From Populus alba (Eukaryota > Streptophyta > Magnoliopsida > Malpighiales > Salicaceae): a stretch of DNA of 64,000 bases. Every line of letters begins with the position of its first letter. The stretch's first letter is position 1. Both the position numbers and the translations under genes were made by a program. This document shows positions 50,813 through 61,436 of this stretch, piece after piece. The stretch is from NCBI RefSeq assembly GCF_005239225.2, contig NC_133284.1, positions 51,864,697-51,928,696 on the forward strand, written 5' to 3'. The notes under the pieces were generated by a model, which saw only the letters and a list, made by a program, of their open reading frames with translations, was not told the origin of the DNA and made no database searches.

Positions 50813-52773
50813 TCACACGGAATCAGCAAAAGAACCAAAAGATCCCTTCCCACACTGTCTCACTGATATTGTAAGGAGTTCATCACTTGTTTGATTCAGT
50901 TTGCAACACAGGCGACGTGGTGACTGTCCATGATATATATTTAAAATGTTAACATTTAACTTGTAAGGAAAAGTTTGAAAATCAGAGTAGAAGATGCTGA
51001 GAGTGGAAAAAAAAAATACAAAAGGAACTCACCAAATGCCAGTTCTTTAGAGGATACCCCAAAGCCTGAATACGCCCCACGTAAGGAAGAGGAACCGAAC
51101 GAGGGAAGCAGAGAACTTTTCTTTTCAAATCATCTTTCAATCTCCCCGCCCGCTCATATGTACTCAGAGTAGTGTTGCCTTGTCTCTCCACATCTTCTAA
51201 GAAGAAGAGGACTGGACTCTTACAAACAGATTTGGAGGGACCCCTAATATCCAAATCAAACTCATTCAGATTATGAATCTTGTTCCAAGCAGAGAAAGTC
51301 ATTTCTGAGCGCTCAAGGACCCGGGGTTGCACGATGCTCGGGAACACTTGAATAGCATAACCAAGCGAGACAGAAAAAGTTAGCCGGCGTGCATGGTCAT
51401 AGCAGATTGATCGCTGCAAGAAGCTCATAGGATCAACCTTCATGGCCTTGGTGAACAATTTTAAACTGTCCAAAGAGCTCATCCCGGGGTAAATAGGCTC
51501 CACGGCCTCTACATGATGAATTGACACAAAGGGTGAAATCGGGTGCGCAGATAAAAGACCATGAGCGCTACCCCTGATATCCCACTGCCATAACAAACCA
51601 ACCACAACTTAAATCCTAGAATTCAAGTGGTCTAATTCTCCAGATTTTTTCATGGCCAACGTTCAATCCATTAAGTTGACTTCAACATAAAACTACTAAC
51701 TTCTTAGCAGCACAAGCCACAACACATAATAATTAATAAAATACAAGTTGTCTAAGAGGTAACAATTATAAAATGATTAAGAGCAGGAGGGAAGCAGTAG
51801 TAGTAGATAAACAAACCTGGTGAAACCCGTGTTCTCTTGATAAAGGAACGCCAAGCTCCGAAATACAAGCGTGGAGTCTATCATCACTTCCATATAACCT
51901 ATGATATCTCTCAAGACAATCATCAAGAACACTATAAAGCGCCTCGGCAAGAGGATAACTTATAGCAATCCCGCCACCTCCATAAGCCATATTATGACTA
52001 AAATAAGTATTAGCAGAGTGACTCTCTGAAGGACCGCCGATATAAACCATCTCATTACAATCATACTTACTCAATACATCAACCAAATTATCTACACTAA
52101 AAATAGTATCATCATCTCCCAAAACAAACCATCGAACATCAGACAAACCTAGTCGAAAAGTTTCCAACACAACGCGCGCAATCCGAAGCCCAGAAGGATG
52201 TCCGGTCGGATTCGTGTACCGAAACCGAGAAGTATCCTCCGAAATCATAATCCTTGGTAATGACTCATCCCATTCTTTATCATCCACTTGCTCTTCCACC
52301 CAAACATGACCCCGCATTGAAGAATCCTTTCTCCACCATAGCCTTATAAACTCTTTCCTTCTCTTCCACAACTGAGAAGACCCTGCAATGCCGAAAACTA
52401 TATGATTTAACGCTAGCCCTGCTCCATCTCTTCGTCTCTCCTCTTCCGATAGGTTCCTGTTTCTTCCTAATGGAAGAGACGGAGCAATTCCTTCTAGAGA
52501 CAAATCCTCATCTTCTTCCTCAACCCCATTTGGATTCTGACTTTGTGGTTTCCACGGGAGCGTATGCAGACTGCCTTCCCAGTTCTTAAGCCTATGCCAA
52601 CACCACCGTGCAGTAGTGCCGGAGAAAACAAGAGACAGCCAGGCTGTAGTGGTAATCACAAGTGCAGCCACCACAACCACAGCGGTACAAGTCCGACTCT
52701 GACGCCATCTACGACTGCGAGTGCGGCGCGGCGAGCGGCAGAGAGGGGAGGCGGAGGCGGAAGAAAAATCCAT
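50813..52773 (-). CDS. DUF604 fringe-like glycosyltransferase (GT31-like)
   Basis: Three minus-strand exons, 52773-51817, 51584-51033 and 50923-50813, encode about 539 residues. I chose the ATG at 52773; the frame is open ten codons further up, to a TTG. A basic Arg/Ser-rich N terminus precedes one hydrophobic segment (about residues 30-51), as in type II Golgi proteins. The catalytic region contains WFVLGDDDTIF (DDD about 220-222, the likely metal/nucleotide-sugar motif), YIGGPSESH, AYGGGGIAISYPLAEAL and GSDDRLHACISELGVPLSRE. The DUF604 block in exon 2 opens WDIRGSAHGLLSAHPISPFV. The last exon encodes RRLCCKLN and a short C terminus ending FADSV. The acceptor sugar and donor are unknown. The likely Arabidopsis counterpart is AT1G33250, recalled rather than searched. 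Confidence 0.9.
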
Positions 52774-52859
52774 ACTGATTTTGTGTTGCTTGGCTGAAAA
52801 CAAATCATCTCCGTCTCATAAGAGAACGGAAAAGGAGAATCTGCGGGTAGAGAGATACT

Positions 52860-52870
52860 TATTATAGTTT
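52860..52870 (-). promoter_or_regulatory. TATA-like element of the DUF604 gene
   Basis: On the minus strand CTATAATAAGT lies about 90 bases before the ATG at 52773, at a spacing that would give a leader of about 60 bases. It is a pattern-only call. Confidence 0.4.
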
Positions 52871-53433
52871 GGTTTGTTCGGAGAGATTAAGGAGAGGTTT
52901 TTGGGTATTTTAAGTGTCTGTGGCAGTACGATGATGATTTGATTTTTTTTTTTTTAAATTTAAATTTTCATTTAAGAAGTTTGAGATAGCATATATTAAG
53001 GGATTTTATTTTAAAAAGAAAAAACTTTGCTAGGGGCTCACTTCACCCGAATCTTAGGTACCTATTTACGGGAAATCTAAAACCATATCATTTTGGTTTT
53101 TTAATAAAAGATATTGTTTAAAATAAAAACTAAAAAATATTGAAATTCATCCTATTAAGTTTTACTTGAATTTAGCTTGGTTGGTTAGATTTAACAAATT
53201 AAATTTTAAATTAATTTAAAATAAAATCTAATTAAATCAAGTTCTGAATTAACTAATAAACAACCTAACCAATCAAATGGTTTAATAACTATAATTTATT
53301 CTATTGGAATTTGAAAAAACAATTCTTGGAGTTTACCTAATTAGATCCCATCTAAATTTAGCAAAGTCAGTTGGTTGGATTTTATCGTATTTTTATTTCT
53401 AACCAATTTAAAATAAAAATCAATCTAAAATAA

Positions 53434-53478
<45 letters not shown>

Positions 53479-54462
53479 AACCCAAGCATGCACCTTAATA
53501 AAATGGGTTATGTGGGTTGAGTCTGCCTTCTAGAACCAACAATGTCTGATTTTTTTTATTTTATTTTTGGAGGGGGAAGTATTGTTGTAATAAATAGTAT
53601 TTTTCCAACATGTTTTATAAAACGAACTCATTAAATAAATTATTATTTATTTTATCACAAAACATCTAAGTCATAAAATTCAAATTAAATTTTATCAATT
53701 TATAAACAAATAAAAATTTATAAATTCTCAAACAAACTCTAACATGTACAGATTATACATTTGTAATGCAAATTTCTATGAAAAAAAGCTATAAAAACAA
53801 GTAAACATCAAAACAAGATACACATACTATAAAAATATGCAATCGAAATTAACATTTTAAAATTGAGTTTAAATTTAAAAAATGGATAATTTTGCTTACT
53901 TGAAGTAAAAAATCCTCAATAAAATTTGAATCAAAATAGGGATATTGACAAACAAAGTATTTGGTGGTCGGATTTGTAGTGAGAAGTTGATTTGTGACAA
54001 AGTTAAAAAGGATTGTGATGTTTGTTGCAGAGAAAAAATAGAAGAAAAAGAAGAGATGAGGAATGGAGAGAAGAAGGTTGATTATTAGGTTATAAATTAA
54101 AATTTTCAGTAGATTTGTCAATGTATTTAATCAACATATTTAAATCTGTCGATAAGTTTGTTTATAAAAATGATACTTCATCATATTTCTTGGGTTTTTT
54201 TTCATTTTTTTTATTATTGTAATTCCCTTAATATATTTTAATAGAATATTTTTACCAATGTTTATCAATATATATATAACCATGAACTAATTTGTTTATC
54301 AATGTTTATAGTCTAGTTCGGTGGTCATCTTCCCCCTTTGGATCCAAAAAAAGGTTATCCTATAAAAGAAGATGTAACTTCCAAATGCCAAAGAATGGCC
54401 TCTGGTGAGCCCAAAAGAATGGAGACAGGGATGTTTGGGGGCCTTGAACTTTGTTATGCGTG

Positions 54463-54663
54463 TTTGGCAGTGTGGTAGCGATTACTTTTCAAATAACTTT
54501 TCGTGCCGAAATACATGCCAATGATGTTTTTTTATTTTTTTTAAAATTATTTTTGACATCAGCACATCAAAACGATCCAAAAGGTACAAACCACACTCAA
54601 TTTTAGCAAAAAAAAAATTCAAAATTTAATGAAACGCGGATACAAACGTAATGCCAAACGGTG
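54463..54663 (+). repeat. Dispersed A+T-rich element, best-preserved copy
   Basis: It begins GTGTTTGGCAGTGTGGTAGC and ends ACGTAATGCCAAACGGTGT, so the ends form a short terminal inverted repeat (GTTTGGCA / TGCCAAAC). Internal blocks are GAAATACATGCCAATGATG, TTTTTGACATCAGCACATCA and AACGATCCAAAAGGTACAAA. It contains no ORF. An internally related, more decayed copy follows at 54713-54880. The structure suggests a non-autonomous DNA element of about 200 bases. Confidence 0.75.
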
Positions 54664-55039
54664 TCTACATCTCAAATAAATATAACTGTTAACATTCTAG
54701 ATTGGTAATGGGTGTATAATATTTTTTAAATATATTAAAATAATATTTTTTAAATTTATTTTTAATATTAACATATTAAAATAATTAAAAACACAAATAA
54801 AAAACCTCAATTTAATATTTTTTTTCAAGCAATAATCATTTTAAAAATCAAATTAAACCATATTATTAAACAAACCATTAATAACTTTAATTTTGCTTAA
54901 AGAAATAAAAATCAAGCTTTAATCCCAATTAAATCAAAATCTAGATACAATAAAACCAGTTCACTTGTAAGAAATTAACAAAAAAAAAAAAAAAAACTGA
55001 TTTCACAATAACTATATTCTTAGACTAACTTGTGTATGA

Positions 55040-55231
55040 TTACTTATTATTATTATTATTATTATTAATATAGATGTTCCGGATCAGCTTGTGTACACCT
55101 CGACTAATCCCACAGGTTCTAAAGTTAACGACCATGTAAGTCTCCAGTAACCCTAAGATTTGTGAGACTTGAACTGGAGACCTCTAAGAAGCAAATATGT
55201 GACATTATCAGTTGAACTACACTCCTTAATT
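55040..55231 (-). mobile_element. tRNA-derived SINE, reverse orientation
   Basis: On the minus strand a tRNA-like head carries TAGTTCAACTGAT (box-A-like, 55219-55207) and AGTTCAAGTCT (box-B-like, 55175-55165). The body contains GTGGGATTAGTCGAGGTGTA and CACAAGCTGATCCGG and ends in an AAT trinucleotide run (ATT on the plus strand, about 55044-55068). The head-body-simple-repeat layout is that of plant SINEs. Confidence 0.75.
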
Positions 55232-56899
55232 CTTAGAGTTAAAAAAACATAATGTTTTTTAAAACTATTCTAAAAATACATTTTCTCATATTGATTCAGT
55301 AAAGTTTGAAATACATAATCAAGTGCCGCTTTAGAAACAAATTTGAAATAAATAAATATTAATAAAAAAAAAATTTAGCATCAAGGAACTGTCAGTGTTG
55401 AAAAAGCTTAAATTATATATTATGAACAAACGTTGTACTGTACCGACCAAAGATCAGAAATGCCTACATGATGAGCAAGAAGTTCACAAAAACTAGAAGT
55501 CAAGTACAAGAACGGTGAATCTCCCACTCAAGTTCCCTGCCGTCAACACTTAATATTCGAACAGTATTTGTCTTTTCTTTTCTGTTTTGTTTGAATTGAA
55601 AATTTCGGAGAAAACTCTGTCTCTGTATGTTTTTTCCCTCTCTTTCTCTCTCTTCCCATGTGTGAGGAGCCGCTTGAGTTAACATTAAGTTCCTTGCATT
55701 TGTAAGAAAAAGTTTTCTTCACATTCTCCGCTTAATTAGTCTCGAAAAAAACATGATAACGCAAATAGCAAATTACTTCCTATCCAATCCAACATCTAAG
55801 AAATAAAAACCGTTTAATCTAAGTTTTTAATATTGAAACATAATAGTTATTAAACTTATTTAGGATATCAATTTCACATAAAATCTAAGTCATGGTTTAA
55901 ACAGGTTTACCCTGATTGACCCGAATTAATAAAAAAAAAATTATTTATTTGTTAGGTTATGTAATTATTAATTGATTAATAAAATTAAAATAAGTCAATT
56001 ATATCTTAAAATTTTTTTATATTTAGATTGGCTCAAGAATTACTAGATTCTAAATCCACTTGCATAATAGAGCTAAATTTAGAGACCATTTAGTATGTTA
56101 ATAACTTTTGTTTTTTTGTCCAATCACATAGAAAAAACTTATTTCATTAGTCAAAAAAAATTTTTTTTTTATTGACCTCACACGTAATTGTGTTTTAAAC
56201 CTTGATTTTTGTAAAAACCAAAATAATCAATTTTTATTTATGAAGATACGTTATTAATTTTTTTGCAAGTAAAGATTCTTTTCGAAAAAAATTTAACTAA
56301 ATATATATTTTAAAAAAATTTATAATTAAAAATGTTTTTTTATATCTACTTTTCTTAAATGGTAATCTGAAAAGTCATCGTAAACAAAATAATATTTGAA
56401 AAACTATTACATATTCTAAGAGCAAAATTTACTATTATAATAATCCATGAATCTAATTTAATGTAAGTGAATTCCAAAAAATATCGCACAATATCTAATA
56501 ATTTAGAACAACTTTTTTGCAACGTACGTGTTGGAGACACGTGATTATCCAATGTGAAGGCACAAGGCATGGCATAATAATATATTATCTCCTTAAAGAC
56601 AAGGATATATTCTTAATTAAAGCATATAAAAGAAGAAGATGATGATGCAAAAAAATTGACTAATTAGTAAGAGATACAAAAGAAAAGTTTATTCTTTTTT
56701 ACACGTGTTCACATGCCACAAAAGATAAAGGTAAATGTAAAGCCATAGATTTAATTTTATTCAATGGACCAATCTTTATCATGCAAACGCATATGTAACA
56801 CATTATATATTCGTTAATGGACACGTTGACAAGAGAATACTAGATTATGCTAAAATTCTCTAATATGTAAAAAGAATATTTAGATAACCCTATATAAAA

Positions 56900-57910
56900 A
56901 AAAACTGAAACAAATTATAAGTTCAATTCTTAATCATCTAATATTAAAAAAAAAAACTAAAAACAATCATTTAAAAAAAAAACAACTTAAGTTAATTTAT
57001 CAAACTCAAGAATCCGAGTCATGAGATCAAGATAATCTCATAGAAAGAAAATACAAAAAATGATCTAATTTAACCCGAATTATGAAACTAAGATAAACTC
57101 ATAAAAAAAATCAAAACAAATTATGAAACTTAATTCTTAATTGATCCTGTTGGACCCAATAATAAACGATGAGATTTGTAAAAAATTTAATAAAAAAATG
57201 ATCCAAAAAATAAGTCAAATCAATATAGGTTAATACATTAAGCACTATTCTCGGGTTATGAGGTCAGGATAACCTCAAAAAAATTAAACTGAAATAAATC
57301 ATTAAACCTAATTCTTAATCAAACACAATATTAAATGATGAAATTAAAAAAATAAAATAAAATTGAGTCAACTAGATTAACCTATCAAATTCGTAATATA
57401 TATTATGAGATGGAGACAACCCAATAAAAGACAAATCCAATGTTGAAAAATATGAGAACGAGATAACCTCTTAGAAAGAAAAAACAAAAACAACTTGATT
57501 TAACTAGGGTTAAAATATCAAAACTCGCGATCCTTATTATGAGACTAAGATATCATCATAGAAAACAAATCAAAATAAATTATAAAGCTCAATTCTCAAC
57601 CGATTTAACATTAAATGATAAAATTGAAATACAATTCAATTGAAAAAACACAAAAATAAAATAAAATTATTTGAGTCAATTCAGGTTAACCTATTAAGTA
57701 CTATTTTCAGGTCATGAGACTAAAATAACCTAATAAAAAGCAAATATAACAAATTATAAAGCCTATTTCTTAATTAACCCGATATTAAAGGATGGAAATT
57801 GAAGAAAAGGTTAAACAAGAAAAAAAAAACTAGTCAACCAGGTAACCCGCTAAACTTGTTATCAGAGTCATAAGAGTATAATAACCTAATAAAACATAAA
57901 ATGATTGAAG
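56900..57910. repeat. Degenerate tandem array, ~150-180 bp unit
   Basis: The phrases GATAACCTCATAGAAA / AACCTAATAAAA and TCTTAATCGATCCAATATTAAATGATGAAATTG-like text (split here by variants) recur. The first anchor appears near 57030, 57091, 57272, 57418, 57462, 57553, 57726 and 57881. Between anchors are GAGTCAACT.GGTTAACC and CGGGTTATGAG blocks. The spacing is irregular, which points to partial units and indels. Confidence 0.65.
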
Positions 57911-59271
57911 AAAAAAAAAAAAACAAAGGCAAATGTTTTTCTGGTAAGGCCACACTAAAACATGCGAGAAAAATACTTTTTCATGGCTATTGAACTTTCC
58001 CTGCATGTTTTAGTATGTTTTTCACTAGTTTTTTTTGACATACTAGGCTATGGGTTAGATAAGTTTTATATAACCTTACAAAAAATGTAAGATAAAAAAC
58101 CTACAAAAAGGTTAATACTAAAAATATTATTTGGGAATAATGATTTATTAGTACTCACCTTTAATATAAGGATAAAAAAAAAAAACTGCAAGGAATTTTA
58201 CCTGAAATATTACTTGGAATGATGCAATAGCAAAAAAATTTGAGTTTATCCTAAAATACAAGTCTCAATAATAATTGAGGATATTTTACCATTTCAAACC
58301 AAGTTCTTACCTGAAAAAAAAGGTTTGTTTATCGCAACAAACCCACTATAGTAAGCTGATAGAAATAAAAACACCATCAAACCATAGCAAAAAAAAAAAA
58401 AAAAAACAATGCAAGTTTATTTTAAGTAAGACATGTACTAGGAGAGTTAATATCTTTTTTTTACATAACCAGTTACTTGCTTATAATATCTAGAAAATCA
58501 ATTAAGATTTTTTATAGCTTTTAAACTAACTAAAAACTATCCAAAATCAGTCTAGAAAGTATCACAGCAACATCACATCCTCGTGAAAAGGGGAGGTATC
58601 ACCTTTTTTTTACAAGTTACTTTTCATCAAGCATTTTGTTTCTATCTCATTTGAGTATATGGTTTTCTTCCTTGGATTCTCATACTTAAAGCCCAAAATG
58701 AATATAAAAAAAAAATGTAAAAGAAGTAGGTCAATGTAATTTGTGATAGATTTTGAACTCAAGCCACAAGTGTCCTGTGCTATAGAGCAACTTGTTAAGG
58801 ACAGATTTTTATTGGAAATTTTGGAGGCAATTCAAATACCGAAGGAATTTTTTCCTAAACATGTTCCATCGATGCTTTTCAATTTTCTAATGGTGATTTT
58901 TATAAATTTTGTTATTTATTTAGTATTACAAAAATATGAATTTTGAGTTTTGATAGATATAGAAATATTTTTTATGAATTTTCTTGACAGAAGATTTTCT
59001 TACGTGTTTTAGGTAAGCATCCCTAAATGTTTTACTTACTGAACTTAATTAGACCTCATATTTAATTTTTTTAATTTAATTCCAAGGAGATTTCTCGCAT
59101 TGTCCACAGAAATGCATGGATAATTTTGTTAGTGTACACTCGAAAACAAGCTTACAATGCTCGTTTATTTATCTATTTATTGGCATGGAAATTAAAACCC
59201 CATAGCTGGGAAAGCACAAAAACTACTGATACATATGGAGGTAGAGGATTTGTCACCCTCAAGCAAATGCC

Positions 59272-61361
59272 TCAAGGGTTGATGTAGTTTTTGGTTTTTC
59301 CACAGCCCATATTTTGCTGTGGTGGCTTTGTAACCATATCTGATCCTGACTCAAACAACACCAACATCCCCAAGTAGAAATGAGCCTCAATATGGCAATG
59401 GAAAAGCCATATTCCTGGATTATCAGTTCGAAACCTCAAGGCAGTCCATCCATAAGGAAAAAGTGGCACTGTGTTCTTCATGATTGGGTTTTCCAGGTTC
59501 AAGGAAGCCGTCGATGGATTGAACTTATCCTTCCCAAATCCTAAGACCCAGAAATTATGTCCATGGAGATGCCAAGGATGTGTCTCACTATCACCTCCCA
59601 TACTTTTTGCATTCTGCAGTATAATATCCACTGTTTTATTGAATGGCAACCTGTAAATGGATGTGCTAGTTGTAGCATTTGTGTTCTCAGGAATCTCATA
59701 GATATTATAGCTATGGTCGTAGTCTTCGGGGGCTGGGGTTGGATCAAAGACATCTGGTATATTTAACCTGAGTGCAACAAGGTAAGGTGTATCTGGAAGA
59801 GCATGTGAGACATTATTTACTGCCCAAACTTTGTAGCCATTGACGGTGTTCTGCGTGTTCAAAAGGTGAAGTACTTTATCTGCTGTCCTCGGCGGAGCCG
59901 GAACATAACCTGGGAGACCTTTTATGGCAAGACTTTGGTTTCTTTGCGAATCTGTATCGTTCCAAAGAGGGCCGGGTGGTGGCTGTGGTAGGTGCTGAGC
60001 ATCGACGGGATTAGGTTCATAGTTTAAAATGGCAAATCCATTCGGAGTTTCAGGCTTTCGAGCAATCACATTTATGCTAATCCCATAATTCCTCGAATGA
60101 TTTTGATCGGTGGTTACCAAGACGGAGTATGTCTCACCGGAGTAAATGTACAAGTTATCAGTAACAAACGGAACCACATGCACCCCATCAGTCTCAACAA
60201 CAGTCATTTTATGACCCTGCATAGCAGAATTTCTTACAGAATATAAGGAAAACAAGATCATACAGACTCAACCTTTTCTTTTCTTTATTGAAGAATAATT
60301 ACCTCTATTTGGAAACTAAGAGCCGAGAGGGAAGTCAAGGAAGCAATCCTAAATCGATAGGTCTGCTTAGGCTTTACTTTCACCACATCTGGAGAACATT
60401 CTGTACTGCTGCCGTTACATTGGTCACGGTTTGAGACGCCGAGAAGCTCACACTGATACCTCCCTCTTCCGTTAATCAGAAGGGACTGAGATGAAACACA
60501 ACAAATTAAACCGAACGAGTTATGACTGATATTTGTCAATTTGTTTTTCAGAAAATCAAATATAGTAGTTTTTAAAATTCCATATCCAAAAACAGACATT
60601 TTTCTATAGTTTACAAAAGTTTGAAAACAAAAACAAAATAATTTTTAATCGAAAAGATGTTTAAGGTTTCGAGGCCGGTTTGGAAAAACGACTCTTAAGT
60701 TAATTGACTTGACACATGGGACAGAACATGAGGAAACAAAAAAAAGGTTTCTTTTTCTAACCTGAGGCTCTCCAATCCAGACATATGGTTTTGAAGACAA
60801 TTTAACGGCATGTTCATAAGCAGAGTCATGGTACCAATCACTAAGGATAATTTCCCGATCTTCGTAGTGGGAGGGTGTTTCTTCTCCGGGGAGAGGATTT
60901 ACAGTAATTCATCCGTAGAGCCCAGATGATTTTTGCATTCCATAATGCGAATGGTTCATGTAGGTGCCTGCCTGAAATTACATGATAAATAAAGGAATTA
61001 ATTGTGTTTATATACATAAAATATCATATTGCAAATCAAATAATCAGAAATTAATATTACCTGGTCAACAACAAATTGGTATGTGAAGTACCCCCCGGGC
61101 ATTGCTGCACATTGATTCACTGAATCCGTTCCATCATTCCATCCATTACCTACCTGCATTTATATGAGGTCCAGGAGTCTGTCCATTAATGGCAATAGCT
61201 AGCTTCTTGAAGCAGTCAAGATACTTGTACTCGTACGCCACCTTCCATGTGAGATTGTGGGTTGTAGCCTCCACATTTGGAATTACAGTTGTTAATAAAA
61301 TGAAGATGCATGAAACCTGCAACTTCGTAAGAATCGCGATGCTGTGTGAGAGCCTAGCCAT
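59272..61361 (-). pseudogene. L-ascorbate-oxidase-like multicopper oxidase, probably broken
   Basis: Minus-strand pieces are 61361-61154 (ATG, signal peptide ending near VEATTHNL), 61150-61061, 60971-60762, 60485-60303 and 60216-59272 (TGA stop). The downstream exons keep frame and good splice sites. They show HSHYGMQ, SDWYHDSAYEHAVKL, SLLINGRGRYQC, HPWHLHGHNFWVLG and WLFHCHIEAHFYLGM, the oxidase copper sites and the ascorbate-oxidase order. Two faults are visible. First, exon 1 ends CAG|GTAGGT like a normal donor but runs at once into GGATGGAATGATGG, which fits the PW.DGT part of exon 2, so the intron and the coding part with the HWHG copper motif are missing. Second, a TGA at 60911-60909 interrupts GLYG.ITVNPL. 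Active relatives oxidise apoplastic ascorbate. An assembly or sequencing error is the alternative. Confidence 0.85.
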
Positions 61362-61417
61362 GCCTTGATAGCTTGATAAACTTAAGATTTAATGCTTGTG
61401 TAGAACAATAAAACACA

Positions 61418-61436
61418 CACACATATATATATATAT
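61418..61436 (-). promoter_or_regulatory. TATA-rich element of the ascorbate-oxidase-like gene
   Basis: An ACACACATATATATATATAT tract lies about 60-75 bases upstream of the ATG at 61361, a plausible TATA region. It could equally be a simple AT/AC repeat. Confidence 0.35.

Larger units (their letters stand above)
52875..59271. other. Gene-free region between the DUF604 gene and the oxidase relic
   Basis: It holds an AT microsatellite at about 53437-53470, two copies of the dispersed A+T-rich family (54463-54663, 54713-54880), an ATT run and a reverse SINE (55040-55231), and a degenerate tandem array (56900-57910). Poly(A) tracts are scattered through it. All ORFs are short and unrecognised. 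Confidence 0.6.

Noticed and set aside
52774..52803. Upstream extension of the DUF604 protein by ten residues
   Set aside because: The extension begins with TTG, not ATG. The first ATG at 52773 is the better start.
55165..55219. A nuclear tRNA gene on the minus strand
   Set aside because: Box-A-like and box-B-like motifs are present but no cloverleaf closes, and the sequence continues into a SINE body with a simple-repeat tail.
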